A stretch of DNA of 64,000 nt from Mycolicibacterium sp. TY81 (GTDB lineage Bacteria; Actinomycetota; Actinomycetes; Mycobacteriales; Mycobacteriaceae). A program made the translations under genes and the position numbers. Shown one piece after another: positions 33,872 to 44,520 of this stretch (position 1 is the first letter of the stretch; the number at the start of each line of letters is the position of its first letter). Location: positions 1,364,001 through 1,428,000 of the forward strand of contig NZ_AP023362.1 in the NCBI RefSeq assembly GCF_018326285.1. The letters run 5' to 3'. The notes under the pieces are model-generated. The model had not been told where the DNA came from and did no database searches. It was given only the letters and a program-made list of their open reading frames with translations.

Positions 33872-34848
33872 GCAACGTATCCACCCGCCTCGTGCGGCTG
33901 TTGAACATGGTCCCGTATTTCCAGGCCAATCCGCGGGTCAGCCACACCAAGGCCGCCGCTGATCTGGGCGTGACACGCAAGCAGCTGGAAGCCGACCTCT
34001 GGCAGCTGTTCGTCTGCGGGCTGCCCGGCGGAGGCCCCGGGGAACTGATCGACCTCGACTTCGAGGGCGACACCATCGAGGTGATCTTTTCCGCGGGCAT
34101 GGACCGCGCACTGCGGCTGACGTCGCCGGAGGCCACCGGTGTGCTGATGGCGCTGCGCGCGCTGGTCGACGTACCCGGTGTGGTGGATCCCGACGTGGCG
34201 CGCAGCGTGATCGCCAAGATCGAGGCCGCTGCCGGGACCGCCGGCGCGACGGCCGCGGCGGTGCCGGCCCCGGACGTCACCGGCGACGTCGAGAACAAGG
34301 CGACGGCGACGGTGCGGGCCGCGGTGCGCGACAAGCGGGCGTTGTCCCTCGAGTACTACTCCGCTTCGCACGACACCGTCTCGCAGCGCGTCGTCGACCC
34401 GATCCGGGTGGCCCTGATCGGTGACCACAGCTACCTCGAGGCGTGGTGCCGCACCGCCGAGGGGGTGCGGCTGTTCCGCTTCGACCGCGTCGTCGACGCC
34501 ACCGCGCTGGACGAACCCGCCGCGCCGCCGGCACCCGCGGTGCAGGCCGGACCGGACACGTCGCTGTTCTCCGCGGAGACCGCGGACCCGACACTCCCGG
34601 TGGCGACGCTGCTGATCGACGAGTCCGCGGCGTGGATGTTCGACTACTACCCGCTGGCGGTGCAGCGCGAGATTCCCGACGGCAGCTGGGAAGCCACCAT
34701 GAGTTACGCGTCGACCGACTGGATGGCCCGGTTCGTCCTCGGTTTCGGTTCGGCGGTCCGCGTGCTGGACCCGCCCGAACTCGCCGACCGCGTGCGGGAG
34801 TCCGCGGTAGCGGCGCTGGCGGCGTATGAACCCGGCCCTGGCGAGTAG
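33868..34848 (+). CDS. pafC: DNA-damage regulator subunit PafC
   Basis: Partner of PafB: 326 residues, N-terminal winged helix ('HTKAAADLGVTRKQLEADLWQLFVCGLPG', about residues 25-53) then a WYL domain ('EAWCRTAEGVRLFRFDRVVDA') and a C-terminal part. The GTG at 33868 forms GTGA with the pafB stop, so the two subunits are coupled. tatA follows 31 bases later. Confidence 0.95.
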   Translation: MSNVSTRLVRLLNMVPYFQANPRVSHTKAAADLGVTRKQLEADLWQLFVCGLPGGGPGELIDLDFEGDTIEVIFSAGMDRALRLTSPEATGVLMALRALVDVPGVVDPDVARSVIAKIEAAAGTAGATAAAVPAPDVTGDVENKATATVRAAVRDKRALSLEYYSASHDTVSQRVVDPIRVALIGDHSYLEAWCRTAEGVRLFRFDRVVDATALDEPAAPPAPAVQAGPDTSLFSAETADPTLPVATLLIDESAAWMFDYYPLAVQREIPDGSWEATMSYASTDWMARFVLGFGSAVRVLDPPELADRVRESAVAALAAYEPGPGE

Positions 34849-34879
34849 ACTCGGCCTCAACTTCTGGAGGTGACCCAAA

Positions 34880-35137
34880 TTGGGCGGTTTGCAACCGTGG
34901 CACTGGTTGATCGTCATCGCGGTGTTCGTGCTGCTCTTCGGCGCGAAGAAGCTGCCGGACGCCGCGCGTTCGCTCGGTAAGTCGATGCGCATCTTCAAGT
35001 CCGAGTTGAAGGAGATGCAGTCGGACGGTACGACGGAGCAGCAGCCTGCGCCGCGTCCCATCACTGCTGAGCGCGTCGAGAACCCGGCACCCGCACCGCA
35101 GGCGGCGCCGGACGCCGCGGACAAGCACCCGGCCTGA
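34880..35137 (+). CDS. tatA: Sec-independent translocase subunit TatA
   Basis: TatA forms the pore of the twin-arginine export system. The 85-residue protein has the short membrane helix ('[22 protein letters not shown]', about residues 6-27), the '[23 protein letters not shown]' hinge and amphipathic helix, and a Pro/Ala-rich tail. It starts with TTG at 34880, chosen because 'MGGLQPWHW' matches the family start and CTGGAGG lies eight to fourteen bases ahead. It probably serves the Tat-signal cupin at 28736 among others. Confidence 0.93.
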   Translation: MGGLQPWHWLIVIAVFVLLFGAKKLPDAARSLGKSMRIFKSELKEMQSDGTTEQQPAPRPITAERVENPAPAPQAAPDAADKHPA

Positions 35138-35198
35138 CCTTTGCCGTGATCCCGCCGCGGGCCCAGCGCACGCGGCGGTCGGCGTCTTTCACACTCAC

Positions 35199-36158
35199 GT
35201 GCCAGTAACCGCAATTTTCCGAAAGCTCGACCCGCGCCGCCGACGGTCGCGGGTCAATCCTGACGGCACCATGTCGCTCGTCGATCACCTCGAGGAGCTC
35301 CGGACCCGGCTGCTGATCGCGGTCATCGCGGTCCTGTTGACGACCGTCGTCGGCTTTCTCTGGTACGGCCACAGCTTCTTCGGATTCCCCAGCCTCGGTG
35401 ACTGGCTGCGCGGCCCGTACTGCTCGCTGCCGGCGTCGTCGCGGGCATCCATTGCGCCGGACGGGGAGTGCCGGCTGTTGGCCACCGCGCCCTTCGACCA
35501 GTTCATGCTGCGTCTGAAGGTCGGTATGGCGGCGGGCATCATCCTGGCCTGCCCGGTGTGGCTCTACCAGATCTGGGCGTTCATCACCCCGGGCCTCTAC
35601 AAGAAGGAACGGCGCTTCGCGTCGTTGTTCGTCGGCGTCGGCGCGCTGCTGTTCGTGTCCGGTTCGATCTTGGCCTACGTGGTGCTGTCCACGGCCCTGT
35701 CGTTCCTGTTGACCGTCGGCAGCGACGTACAGATCACCGCGCTGTCCGGTGAGCAGTACTTCGGCTTCCTGATCAACCTGCTGATCGTGTTCGGCATCAG
35801 CTTCGAGTTCCCGCTGCTGATCATCATGCTGAACCTGGTCGGGGTGCTCACCTACGAGAAGCTCAAGGCCTGGCGCCGCGGGCTGATCTTCGGCCTGTTC
35901 GTGTTCGCGGCGTTCGTGACGCCCGGCTCCGATCCGTTCTCGATGCTGGCACTGTCGCTCGCGCTCACCGTGCTGCTGGAGATGTCGATCCAGGTGGCGC
36001 GGCTGCACGACCGGCGCAAGGCCCGGCGCGAGGCCGAGCTCGAAGCCCAGGCCGTTCCCGACGACGAGGCCGCCCCGATCGGGTCGGTCGAGCCCATCGA
36101 TGCGCCGGCTGCCGTGCCCACCCCGACCCGGCTGACCATCGATGACGACGCCACCTGA
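35199..36158 (+). CDS. tatC: Sec-independent translocase subunit TatC
   Basis: TatC recognises the twin-arginine signal. The 319-residue protein has the N-terminal '[16 protein letters not shown]' (conserved Glu of the signal site) and six membrane helices, including '[20 protein letters not shown]'. A charged C-terminal tail of about 60 residues is rich in Ala/Glu/Arg. The GTG at 35199 is used. Its end overlaps the helY start by 17 bases. Confidence 0.95.
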   Translation: MPVTAIFRKLDPRRRRSRVNPDGTMSLVDHLEELRTRLLIAVIAVLLTTVVGFLWYGHSFFGFPSLGDWLRGPYCSLPASSRASIAPDGECRLLATAPFDQFMLRLKVGMAAGIILACPVWLYQIWAFITPGLYKKERRFASLFVGVGALLFVSGSILAYVVLSTALSFLLTVGSDVQITALSGEQYFGFLINLLIVFGISFEFPLLIIMLNLVGVLTYEKLKAWRRGLIFGLFVFAAFVTPGSDPFSMLALSLALTVLLEMSIQVARLHDRRKARREAELEAQAVPDDEAAPIGSVEPIDAPAAVPTPTRLTIDDDAT

Positions 36159-38931
36159 CCCGCAGGACGTGACTCCGGCCGAACCGGGGCCACAGCTCCG
36201 CGACTTCGCCGCCGGTCTGTCGTTCACGCTTGACCCGTTCCAGACCGAGGCCTGCGTGGCGCTCGAGAACGGGCGCGGCGTCCTGGTGTGCGCCCCGACC
36301 GGCGCCGGCAAGACCGTCGTCGGCGAATTCGCGGTACATCTGGCGCTGGCGGCCGGGCGCAAGTGCTTCTACACCACCCCGATCAAGGCGCTGAGCAACC
36401 AGAAGCACAACGATCTCGTGGCCCGCTACGGCGCCGAACGTATCGGCCTGCTCACCGGTGACCAGGCGATCAACGGTGACGCCGACATCGTCGTGATGAC
36501 CACCGAAGTGCTGCGCAACATGCTGTACGCCGATTCGCACGCGCTGCACGGCCTGGCGTACGTCGTGATGGACGAGGTCCACTTCCTGGCCGACCGCATG
36601 CGCGGCGCGGTGTGGGAGGAAGTGATCCTGCACCTGCCCGACGAGGTCCGGCTGGTCAGCCTGTCGGCGACCGTGAGCAACGCCGAGGAGTTCGGCGGCT
36701 GGATTCAGACGGTTCGCGGTGACACGACCGTCGTCGTCGACGAACACCGCCCGGTGCCGCTGTGGCAGCACATGCTCGTCGGCAAGCGGCTGTTCGATCT
36801 GTTCGACCTGTCGAAGGGGACATCGGGAGCCAAGGGCAAGGCGCGCGTCGACCCGGAGTTGTTGCGGCACATCGCGCATCGCCGCGAGGCGGACCGGCTG
36901 ATGGACTGGCAGCCCCGCGGGCGCGGCCGCGACGGGCATCGGGGCCGGCCTGCCATGTACCGGCCGCCGAGCCGGCCCGACGTCATCGGCACGCTCGACC
37001 AGGCCGGCCTGCTGCCGGCCATCACGTTCGTGTTCTCCCGCGCCGGGTGCGATGCCGCGGTCAAGCAGTGTCTGCGGTCCGCGGTGCGGCTGACCAACAA
37101 GGCCGAGCGCGAGCGGATCGCCGAGATCGTCGACCGGCGCTGCGCCGATCTGGCCGAGTCCGATCTGGCGGTGCTCGACTACCACGAGTGGCGCGAAGGC
37201 CTGCTGCGCGGCCTGGCCGCCCACCACGCCGGCTTGCTGCCGGTGTTCCGGCACACCGTCGAGGAGCTGTTCACGGCCGGCCTGGTGAAGGCCGTCTTCG
37301 CCACGGAGACACTGGCTTTGGGCATCAACATGCCCGCCCGCACCGTGGTGCTGGAACGGCTGGTCAAGTACAACGGCGAGCAGCATGCCCCGTTGACGCC
37401 GGGGGAGTACACGCAGCTGACCGGCCGCGCCGGGCGCCGCGGTATCGACGTCGAGGGCCACGCCGTCGTGCTGTGGCACGCCACCGACGAGATGGCCGAT
37501 CCGGCCCAGGTCGCCGGCCTGGCGTCGACCCGAACGTTCCCGCTGCGCAGTTCTTTTGCGCCGTCGTACAACATGACGATCAACCTGGTGCAGCACATGA
37601 CGCCGGCGGCGGCGCACCGGCTGCTCGAGCAGTCGTTCGCGCAGTACCAGGCCGACCGGTCGGTCACCGGACTGGTGCGCGGCATCAGGCGCGGTGAGCG
37701 GATGCTCGCCGAGATCGCAGCCGAGCAGGGGGACGACTGGGAGTCGGTGCTCGAGTACGCCCGGCTGCGGGCGCGCATCACCGAACGCGAGCGGGCGCAG
37801 TCCCGGGCCGGTCGCCTGACGCGGCGCAAGGGCATCAACGACGCGCTGGCCGCGCTGAAGCGTGGCGACGTCATCGCCATCGGCCTGGGCCGCCGCAGCG
37901 GGCTGGCCGTGGTGCTGGAGCCGGCGTACGACGCCGACGATCCCCGACCGCTGGTGCTGACCGAACACCGTTGGGCGGGACGGATTTCCGCGGCCGACTA
38001 CGCGGGGACGTCGCAGCGCCTGGGCAGCATGTCGCTGCCCAAGCGGGTGGAACACCGGCAACCCAAGGTGCGCCGTGACCTGGCGTCGGCCCTGCTGTCG
38101 GCGGCCGAAGCGCTCGACGTGCCGTCGGTGCGGCGCAGTCGCGGATCCGCCGAGGCGACGCCGGACATCGACCCGGAGCTGGCCGGCCTGCGGGAACAGA
38201 TGCGCCGTCACCCCGCGCACCAACTGCCCGACCGCGAGGCCAGAGTGCGCGCCGCCGAGCGCTACCTGCGCATCGAACGCGACAACGACCAGACCCAGCA
38301 GAAGGTCGCGGCGGCCACCAACTCCCTGGCCCGCACCTTCGACCGCATCGTGTCGCTGCTGAGCGAGCGGGGCTTCATCGAGGGCGCCGAAGGCGAGCCG
38401 GCGGTGACCGAAGACGGACGGCTGCTGGCCCGGATCTACAGCGAGAGTGACCTTCTGGTCGCCGAATGCCTGCGCGGCGGGGTGTGGGACGACCTGAACC
38501 CTGCCGAACTGGCTGCTGTCGTCTCGGCGGTGCTGTTCGAATCACGCGGTGACGGCCCGTCGGTGCCGCCGGGCTCCGAGCAGGTCACCGACGAGGTGCG
38601 TCGCGCGCTGGCGAAGACCCGCAGGCTGTGGACCGACATCCGGGGCGACGAGCGCCGGCACCGGTTGCCGTTCAGCCGCGAACCTGATGCCGGCTTTGTC
38701 GCCGCCATGTACAGCTGGGCGACCTACGGCGACCTGACCGCGGCGCTGCTGATGTCCGACAACGGCAACGGAAATGCGCTTCCCGCAGGTGATTTCGTGC
38801 GGTGGTGCCGTCAGGTGCTGGACCTGCTGGACCAGGTGCGGCTCGCCGCGCCGGCGCCGCAGCTGCGGGCCACGGCCAAACGTGCCATCGGGGCCGTGCG
38901 TCGCGGCGTCGTCGCCATCGACACCATGTGA
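36142..38931 (+). CDS. helY: Ski2-like DEAD/DEAH helicase HelY
   Basis: A 929-residue ATP-dependent helicase of the Ski2/Mtr4 type, next to the Tat genes in mycobacteria. Walker A is '[14 protein letters not shown]' (about residues 49-62), Walker B '[15 protein letters not shown]' (DEVH, about residues 146-160), the SAT motif is '[14 protein letters not shown]', and motif VI is '[17 protein letters not shown]'. The C-terminal 300 residues carry the DSHCT-like domain ('[19 protein letters not shown]'). It likely unwinds RNA or DNA/RNA hybrids; the exact role is not settled. It starts inside the tatC end, so it belongs to the same transcript. Confidence 0.94.
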   Translation: MTTPPDPQDVTPAEPGPQLRDFAAGLSFTLDPFQTEACVALENGRGVLVCAPTGAGKTVVGEFAVHLALAAGRKCFYTTPIKALSNQKHNDLVARYGAERIGLLTGDQAINGDADIVVMTTEVLRNMLYADSHALHGLAYVVMDEVHFLADRMRGAVWEEVILHLPDEVRLVSLSATVSNAEEFGGWIQTVRGDTTVVVDEHRPVPLWQHMLVGKRLFDLFDLSKGTSGAKGKARVDPELLRHIAHRREADRLMDWQPRGRGRDGHRGRPAMYRPPSRPDVIGTLDQAGLLPAITFVFSRAGCDAAVKQCLRSAVRLTNKAERERIAEIVDRRCADLAESDLAVLDYHEWREGLLRGLAAHHAGLLPVFRHTVEELFTAGLVKAVFATETLALGINMPARTVVLERLVKYNGEQHAPLTPGEYTQLTGRAGRRGIDVEGHAVVLWHATDEMADPAQVAGLASTRTFPLRSSFAPSYNMTINLVQHMTPAAAHRLLEQSFAQYQADRSVTGLVRGIRRGERMLAEIAAEQGDDWESVLEYARLRARITERERAQSRAGRLTRRKGINDALAALKRGDVIAIGLGRRSGLAVVLEPAYDADDPRPLVLTEHRWAGRISAADYAGTSQRLGSMSLPKRVEHRQPKVRRDLASALLSAAEALDVPSVRRSRGSAEATPDIDPELAGLREQMRRHPAHQLPDREARVRAAERYLRIERDNDQTQQKVAAATNSLARTFDRIVSLLSERGFIEGAEGEPAVTEDGRLLARIYSESDLLVAECLRGGVWDDLNPAELAAVVSAVLFESRGDGPSVPPGSEQVTDEVRRALAKTRRLWTDIRGDERRHRLPFSREPDAGFVAAMYSWATYGDLTAALLMSDNGNGNALPAGDFVRWCRQVLDLLDQVRLAAPAPQLRATAKRAIGAVRRGVVAIDTM

Positions 38932-38943
38932 CCGGCCGCCGCC

Positions 38944-39822
38944 TCAGGCCAGGCCGAGATCCAGCCAGTCGTCGACCATGAACCGGTCGCCGCGCGCCAC
39001 GATGGTGGCGCCGCCATGGCCGGCGTAGTGCGCCGGCACCACCGCAGCCCGGCGCCGCGATGCCTCGGTGAACACCCGCTTGCGGGTGACGGTCGCCTCG
39101 GCCGCGTCGACGTCAAAAGCGCACGGATCATCCGGCCGGGGAATCTGGATCGGACAGTGCGTCAGGTCGCCGACGAACACTGCCGGCTTGCCGGCATCGA
39201 GCCACAGCACCGACGACCCGGGCGTGTGGCCGGGGGCCGGGCGCAGCCACACCGAGTCACTCAGCTGATGGTCGCCGGAGAACTGCACGGTCTGGTCGGC
39301 CACCGGGATGACGCTGTCCTCGAACACCGTTCGCATCTCGTCGGTGGTCTCGGGGTTGTCGGGCGCGAAAAACCGGTAGTCGGCCTCCGGCATCAGGTAG
39401 CGGGCGTTGGGGAAGGTGGGCACCCAGGCGCCGTCGACCAGTCGGGTGTTCCAGCCGACGTGATCGGTGTGCAGGTGCGTGTTGAGGACGACGTCGACGT
39501 CGGCCGGGTCGATGCCCGCGGCCCGCATGTTGTCGAGGAATGGCGTGTCGAGGTGGTCGAGCGGCAGCATGTGCGGCCGGTGCCGGTCATTGCCCGCGCC
39601 GGTGTCGATGACGATGGTCAGCCCGTCCACCTGCAGCACCCAGCTCTGGATCGCGATCCGGAACAGGTCGGTCTCGGGGTTCCAGAATCGCGGCGCCAGC
39701 AGGTCGGCCTCGGCGTGCCACGCCTCCGGCGGCGTCGACGGCCACAGCGTGGTGGGGATTTGCACCTGGGTTTCCGCGACGCGCGTCAAGACGGCGTTGC
39801 CGAGCCGGATTCGGTCCGTCAT
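38944..39822 (-). CDS. MBL-fold metallo-hydrolase
   Basis: A 292-residue metallo-beta-lactamase-fold hydrolase with the zinc motif 'LNTHLHTDHVGWNTRLVDG' (His-x-His-x-Asp-His), further His in 'RPAPGHTPGSS' and Asp in 'VFVGDLTHCP'. The His pattern and N-terminus resemble the quorum-quenching lactonase/arylsulfatase-like group, but the substrate is unknown. The ATG at 39822 has TAGTCT (complement 39829-39834) six bases ahead, a leaderless start. It converges on helY with 12 bases between. Confidence 0.88.
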   Translation of the reverse strand: MTDRIRLGNAVLTRVAETQVQIPTTLWPSTPPEAWHAEADLLAPRFWNPETDLFRIAIQSWVLQVDGLTIVIDTGAGNDRHRPHMLPLDHLDTPFLDNMRAAGIDPADVDVVLNTHLHTDHVGWNTRLVDGAWVPTFPNARYLMPEADYRFFAPDNPETTDEMRTVFEDSVIPVADQTVQFSGDHQLSDSVWLRPAPGHTPGSSVLWLDAGKPAVFVGDLTHCPIQIPRPDDPCAFDVDAAEATVTRKRVFTEASRRRAAVVPAHYAGHGGATIVARGDRFMVDDWLDLGLA

Positions 39823-39964
39823 ACCGCGAGACTAAGGCCGGCCGTGCCAGGTGATGCCCAGACACGCGCCCCGCGTGCGGGTCATCCAGGAACGGTGACA
39901 CCGGTAGTGTGGTTGACCAGCAGCTCGGATGACGTCCGGGCAGTAGAGCACCGAGGGAGAGACG

Positions 39965-40708
39965 ATGAGCGGTCCAGAGGGAACTGATCCGTCACAGCAG
40001 TGGCAAGGTCAGCAGCCCGCTTGGGGTCAGCCGGCGTCCGGCGCCGAGCAGCCGACCACTGCCGCCCCGGCGTGGGGGCAGCAGCCGGCCTACAACCCGG
40101 AGCAGTACCAGCAGCAGTACCCGGCGGTGCAGCCGGGCGCCGCGCAGCCTGGGGCACAGCAGGTTCCGGGCTACCCCCAGCAGCAGTACCCCGGTTACCC
40201 GCAGCAGGGTTACCCGCAGCAGGGCGCCTACGGTCAGCCGCAGTACGGCCAGCCGGGTCAGTACGGTCAGCCCCAGTACGGCCAGCCGGGTCAGTACGGC
40301 CAGCCGCAGTTCGGTGAGGGTGCCGCGGGTCAGCAGTTCGACCAGCAGTTCGGCGCCCCGGCTGCCAAGAAGGCCAGCAGCAAGACGCTGATGATCATCG
40401 GTGGGGTCGTGGCCGCGGTTGTCGTCGCGGTCGTCGGTGTCCTCGGTTTCCTGTGGCCGGGCTTCTTCGTCACCACCAAGCTCGACATCAACGCCGCGCA
40501 GTCGGGCGTGCAGAAGATTCTGACCGACGAGACCAACGGCTACGGCGCCAAGAACGTCAAGGACGTCAAGTGCAACAATGGCACCGACCCTGAGGTCAAG
40601 TCCGGGCAGACGTTCGACTGCGACGTGAACATCGACGGCACCAAGCGCACCGTCAAGGTCACCTTCAAGGACGACAAGGGCACCTACGAGGTCGGCCGCC
40701 CGAAGTAG
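39965..40708 (+). CDS. DUF4333 membrane protein with Gln/Pro/Tyr-rich N-terminus
   Basis: A 247-residue protein matching the position of Rv2091c of M. tuberculosis. Residues 1-135 are low-complexity Gln/Pro/Tyr/Gly, with 11-residue repeats of the type [12 protein letters not shown] membrane helix follows ('[20 protein letters not shown]', about residues 140-160) and then a DUF4333 domain outside the membrane, with the paired Cys in '[22 protein letters not shown]'. The N-terminus faces the cytosol by the positive-inside rule. Function unknown. GAGGGAGAG precedes the ATG. Confidence 0.85.
   Translation: MSGPEGTDPSQQWQGQQPAWGQPASGAEQPTTAAPAWGQQPAYNPEQYQQQYPAVQPGAAQPGAQQVPGYPQQQYPGYPQQGYPQQGAYGQPQYGQPGQYGQPQYGQPGQYGQPQFGEGAAGQQFDQQFGAPAAKKASSKTLMIIGGVVAAVVVAVVGVLGFLWPGFFVTTKLDINAAQSGVQKILTDETNGYGAKNVKDVKCNNGTDPEVKSGQTFDCDVNIDGTKRTVKVTFKDDKGTYEVGRPK
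40241..40306 (+). repeat. 33-base tandem repeat inside the DUF4333 gene
   Basis: Two near-identical 33-base units (40241-40273 and 40274-40306), encoding [11 protein letters not shown] twice, with partial copies either side. Only third-codon differences are seen. The number of units may vary between strains. Confidence 0.8.
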
Positions 40709-40731
40709 TTCCACTCAACTCTCACCAGGCC

Positions 40732-40777
40732 CAGGCCGGAACCTCTACGTCATATGTGACACGAGGGTTCCGGCCTG
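40732..40777. terminator. Hairpin terminator after DUF4333 gene
   Basis: CAGGCCGGAACC (40732-40743) and GGTTCCGGCCTG (40766-40777) are exact 12-base complements with a 22-base loop. It lies between DUF4333 (+) and the exonuclease (-), which converge. Confidence 0.7.
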
Positions 40778-40865
40778 AGTCGTTTACGCCGTCGAGCGTG
40801 CGGCTGGATCGCCCCACCGAGCAGATCTGCGATCTGACGGCACACTCGTCGCATGAACCGGCGGA

Positions 40866-41816
40866 TTACAGCTTGTCGAGCGCCTTCTGCAGCCGCGCGA
40901 TGGAATTGGTGATGCCGTACTTTCCGGCCAGGTCGGCCACGCGCTGCGGGTCGCGGGCCGCGAGCGGCAGGGCGTCGGACTCCGTCGACAGGGACACCGG
41001 CGCATCGGTCGCGACGAGGACGACGGGCAGCGCGGCCGTGATGTAGTCCGCCGCGGCCAGGATTTTCTTGCGTTGCGCCGCAGCCATTTTGGAGGTCGGG
41101 TCCTGGGCGGCCGCCTCGATGGCGGCCAGTGAACCGTAGGTCTGCAGCAGGGTTGCCGCCGTCTTCTCGCCGATGCCGGCGACGCCCGGCAGACCGTCGG
41201 ACGCGTCGCCGCGCATCAGGGCGAGTTCGGCGTATGCCGCGCCCGCGCGATCCAGCGGGACGCCGTAGGTCCCGGCGACCTCGGCAGGCCCGTACAGCAC
41301 CGCCTTGGCCAGGCCGCGGCCGATATAGAACACCCTGATTCCAGGTCCGTCATCACTGGCCAGCTGCAGCAGGTCGCGGTCACCGCTCACCACGATCGCG
41401 GGGTCGGTCTGTTCCCGGGTCGCCAGCGTGCCCAGCACGTCGTCCGCCTCGAAACCTGGTGCGCCCGCGGTGGCGATGCCGAAAGCGTCGAGCAGCTCCA
41501 TGATCACGGCGACCTGGGGTGTCAGATCGTCGGGCACCTCCTCGATATCGGGCTCGCCGTCCGGGTTCTCCTCGAGCACGCGGTGCGCCTTGTAGGACGG
41601 GATCAGGTCGACGCGCCACTGCGGCCGCCAATCCAGATCCAGGCACACCACCAGGCGGCCGGGACGGTGCTGGGTGACCAGGGCCGCGATGTTGTCGATG
41701 AAGCCGCGGACCGCGTTGACGGGGCGGCCGTCCGGCGCGGTGATCGAGGACGGCACCCCGAAGTACGACCGGAACCACATGCTGGCTCCGTCGAGCAGGA
41801 GGATCGGCTGGTTCAT
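40866..41816 (-). CDS. 5'-3' exonuclease (PolA-exonuclease-like)
   Basis: A 316-residue structure-specific nuclease, homologous to Rv2090 and to the 5' nuclease domain of DNA polymerase I, here without the polymerase. It has '[17 protein letters not shown]' (first Asp), '[24 protein letters not shown]' and '[17 protein letters not shown]' with the metal-binding Glu/Asp pair, plus the helix-hairpin-helix '[21 protein letters not shown]'. It should degrade flaps or RNA primers. It is on the minus strand between DUF4333 and pepE, as in M. tuberculosis. Confidence 0.92.
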   Translation of the reverse strand: MNQPILLLDGASMWFRSYFGVPSSITAPDGRPVNAVRGFIDNIAALVTQHRPGRLVVCLDLDWRPQWRVDLIPSYKAHRVLEENPDGEPDIEEVPDDLTPQVAVIMELLDAFGIATAGAPGFEADDVLGTLATREQTDPAIVVSGDRDLLQLASDDGPGIRVFYIGRGLAKAVLYGPAEVAGTYGVPLDRAGAAYAELALMRGDASDGLPGVAGIGEKTAATLLQTYGSLAAIEAAAQDPTSKMAAAQRKKILAAADYITAALPVVLVATDAPVSLSTESDALPLAARDPQRVADLAGKYGITNSIARLQKALDKL

Positions 41817-41868
41817 GCTCAGGCCCGCCTGTCGCGGATGTCGGTCGGCATCGCACTAGCCTATTGCT

Positions 41869-43020
41869 ATGCGGGCGAGCGAAGTGACGGGGAATGTGAC
41901 AGCAGGTCGATTCAACACCGACGTCTATGCCGCGCGTCTGCGCTCGGCCGCCGCGGCCGCCCAGGCCGCCGGCCTGGCGGGACTCGTCATCACCCCGGGG
42001 TACGACCTCCGGTATCTGGTGGGGTCGCGGGCGCAGACATTCGAGCGGTTGACGGCACTCGTGGTGCCCGCCGACGGTTCGACGCCGACGGTCGTGGTGC
42101 CGCGGCTGGAACTGGCGTCGCTGAAGGAGTCGGCGATCCTGGAACTGGGCCTGGCGGTGCAGGATTGGGTCGACGGCGACGACCCCTACGCGCTGGTCGC
42201 CGCGGCGCTGCCGGGCAGTGCCGTCGCGGTGACCGACGCGATGCCCGCGCTGCACCTGCTGCCGCTGGCATCGGTGCTCGGCGCGGTGCCGGTACTCGCC
42301 ACCGACGTGCTGCGGCAGTTGCGAATGATCAAGGACGCCAGTGAGATCGACGCCCTGACGAAGGCGGGCGCAGCCATCGACCGCGTCCACGCGCGGGTGC
42401 CCGAATTCCTGAAGCCGGGCCGCACCGAGGCCGACGTCGCCGCGGACATCGCCGAAGCGATTGTCGCCGAAGGGCATTCGGAGGTGGCATTCATCATCGT
42501 CGGCTCCGGACCGAACGGTGCCGACCCGCACCATGAATGCTCGGACCGTGAATTGCAGGTGGGGGACATCGTCGTCGTCGACATCGGCGGGCCCGTCGAG
42601 CCCGGCTACAACTCGGACTGCACCAGGACCTACAGCATCGGCGAGCCCGATCCCGCGGTGGCACAACAGTATTCGGTGCTGCAGCGGGCGCAGGCCGCGG
42701 CGGTGGCCGCGGTCCGGCCCGGGATGACGGCCGAGCAGATCGACGCCGCGGCCCGCGACGTGCTGGCCGCCGAAGGGCTGGCCGAGGTGTTCGTCCACCG
42801 CACCGGTCACGGCATCGGCCTTTCGGTCCACGAGGAGCCGTACATCGTGGCGGGCAACGCATTGCCGCTCGAGCCCGGCATGGCGTTCAGCGTCGAGCCC
42901 GGTGTGTACTTCGCCGGGCACTGGGGCGCCCGGATCGAGGACATCGTCGTCGTCACCGACGACGGCTGTGTGTCGATGAACAACCGGCCGCACGATCTGG
43001 TGGTTGTCCCGGTTTCGTAG
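41869..43020 (+). CDS. pepE: M24-family aminopeptidase/dipeptidase PepE
   Basis: A 383-residue metallopeptidase of the Xaa-Pro type, related to Rv2089c. N-terminal creatinase-like domain, then the catalytic pita-bread fold: metal ligands in 'VVVDIGGPVEPGYNSDCTRTY' (Asp, Asp), 'HRTGHGIGLSVHEEPYI' (His), 'MAFSVEPGVYF' (Glu) and 'ARIEDIVVV' (Glu). TAGCCT (41857-41862) lies six bases before the ATG, so the transcript is probably leaderless. The ABC1 gene starts 43 bases later. Confidence 0.94.
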   Translation: MRASEVTGNVTAGRFNTDVYAARLRSAAAAAQAAGLAGLVITPGYDLRYLVGSRAQTFERLTALVVPADGSTPTVVVPRLELASLKESAILELGLAVQDWVDGDDPYALVAAALPGSAVAVTDAMPALHLLPLASVLGAVPVLATDVLRQLRMIKDASEIDALTKAGAAIDRVHARVPEFLKPGRTEADVAADIAEAIVAEGHSEVAFIIVGSGPNGADPHHECSDRELQVGDIVVVDIGGPVEPGYNSDCTRTYSIGEPDPAVAQQYSVLQRAQAAAVAAVRPGMTAEQIDAAARDVLAAEGLAEVFVHRTGHGIGLSVHEEPYIVAGNALPLEPGMAFSVEPGVYFAGHWGARIEDIVVVTDDGCVSMNNRPHDLVVVPVS

Positions 43021-43063
43021 CGGGCTGTTGTCAAGATCGGCTAAGAAAGCCAAGATCGAGGCC

Positions 43064-44389
43064 ATGGCTGAAATCCGCCGTGGCCGCACGGGACGTGCCG
43101 CCAAGCTGGCAACCCTTCCTGCCGGGATCGCGGGCCGCGCCGTCCTGGGCGTCGGCAAGCGCATGGCCGGCAAGTCGAAAGAGGACGTCAACGCCGAGCT
43201 CGTCGAGAAGGCCGCCGAACAGCTCTTTCAGGTGCTGGGGGAGCTCAAGGGCGCGGCCATGAAGCTGGGGCAAGCACTTTCGGTCATGGAGGCCGCGATC
43301 CCGCCGGCGTATGCCGAGCCCTACCGCGAGGCCCTGACCAAGCTCCAGAGCGACGCCCCGCCGCTGCCCGCCGAAAAGGTGCACCGCGTGCTCGATGCCC
43401 AGCTGGGCACCAAGTGGCGTGAGCGTTTCCAGTCGTTCGACGACACGCCCGTCGCCTCCGCCAGCATCGGGCAGGTGCACAGCGCGGTGTGGAGCGACGG
43501 CCGCCGCGTTGCGGTCAAGGTGCAGTATCCGGGCGCCGATGAGGCCGTGCGCGCCGACCTCAAGACGCTGCGCATGCTGACCACACTGTTCAAGCAGGTG
43601 GTTCCGGGCGCCGACGTCAAGAGCATCATCGACGAGCTCATCGAGCGCACCGAGGAGGAACTGAACTACCGCATCGAGGCGGACTATCAGCGGGCGTTCG
43701 CCAAGGCCTTCGCGGGGGACCCGCAGTTCTACGTCCCGGCGGTCGTCGCGTCGTCACCGAAGGTCGTCATCACCGAATGGATGGAGGGCCGCAAGCTCTC
43801 CGAGATCATCGCGGGTGGCACGGAAGACGAACGCAACCGGTGCGCGCACCTGCTGCTGGAGGTCACCATCAGTGCTCCGTACCGCTGCGGGCTGCTCCAC
43901 GTGGACACCCATCCCGGCAATTTCATGCTGCTCGACGACGGCCGGTTCGGTGTCATGGACTTCGGTGCCGTTGCGGTTCACGAAGGCGGTCTGCCGCGCG
44001 CGACCGGCCCCATCCTGCGGCTCGCGCGCGACGAGAAGTGGGAGGAGATGACGGCGTATCTGCGCGAGGAAGGCTTCATCCCCGCCGGGGCCACCGTCTC
44101 GCACGAAGAGATCAACGCTTATCTGCTGCCGTACATCGAGCCGTTGCGCCACGAGAGCTTCCACTTCAGCCGCAGATGGCTGCAGGGCATCGCCGCCACC
44201 GCCGCGGACATCCGCAGCGAGCAGTTCGCCGCCACTTTCAAGACCAGCCGCCAGCTGAATCTGCCGCCCAACTATCTGATGATGTTCCGGGTGCTCGGCG
44301 GTCTACTCGGGATTGCCGCACAGCTGGACGCGACCATCAACTACGCCGAGATCGTCGACAAGTGGGTGCCCGGCTTTCACGAGGACTGA
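43064..44389 (+). CDS. ABC1/UbiB-family atypical kinase
   Basis: A 441-residue protein of the ABC1/AarF/UbiB kinase family. The motifs are the Ala-rich loop 'PVASASIGQVHSAVW' in place of a Gly-rich loop, the Lys in 'RVAVKVQYPGAD', the conserved N-terminal 'ELKGAAMKLGQALSVMEAAIP' (KxGQ), 'HVDTHPGNFMLLDDG' for the catalytic loop and 'GVMDFGAV' for the DFG site. The substrate is unknown; mycobacterial members are linked to lipid or quinone metabolism. The ATG at 43064 ('MAEIRRGRTGRAAK') is used; upstream TTG starts at 43004 or 43028 are possible. Its end is 123 bases before the IS-split promoter. Confidence 0.86.
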   Translation: MAEIRRGRTGRAAKLATLPAGIAGRAVLGVGKRMAGKSKEDVNAELVEKAAEQLFQVLGELKGAAMKLGQALSVMEAAIPPAYAEPYREALTKLQSDAPPLPAEKVHRVLDAQLGTKWRERFQSFDDTPVASASIGQVHSAVWSDGRRVAVKVQYPGADEAVRADLKTLRMLTTLFKQVVPGADVKSIIDELIERTEEELNYRIEADYQRAFAKAFAGDPQFYVPAVVASSPKVVITEWMEGRKLSEIIAGGTEDERNRCAHLLLEVTISAPYRCGLLHVDTHPGNFMLLDDGRFGVMDFGAVAVHEGGLPRATGPILRLARDEKWEEMTAYLREEGFIPAGATVSHEEINAYLLPYIEPLRHESFHFSRRWLQGIAATAADIRSEQFAATFKTSRQLNLPPNYLMMFRVLGGLLGIAAQLDATINYAEIVDKWVPGFHED

Positions 44390-44497
44390 AGATCGCGCGG
44401 TAACTCCGGAGTCGTTGCGGCTGGTGGAACACCTTGCTGGGCAAGATGTTTGACCTCATTGGTCACTTTCGGCACAGGCGTCCCAAACTGCGGAAAC

Positions 44498-44520
44498 TTG
44501 TCGGTGATTCGAACTAGTGT
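44498..44520 (+). promoter_or_regulatory. RecA-NDp-type (PafBC-class) promoter now reading into the IS
   Basis: TTGTCGGTG (44498-44506), eight bases, then TAGTGT (44515-44520), which is exactly the RecA-NDp form TTGTCRGTG-N8-TANNNT used by PafBC-dependent promoters. The left half of a LexA box, TCGAAC (44509-44514), lies between the two elements. The insertion sequence begins at the next base (44521), so the promoter is intact but its original gene is now 1.4 kb away and the transposase (+ strand, start 44686) is what it drives. Confidence 0.7.
44513..44520 (+). repeat. Target-site duplication, left copy
   Basis: ACTAGTGT, identical to 45918-45925. Eight bases is the duplication length of ISL3-family elements. 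Confidence 0.85.

Noticed and set aside
41380..43191. 603-residue minus-strand ORF
   Set aside because: Shadow of pepE joined to the out-of-frame exonuclease; no domain.
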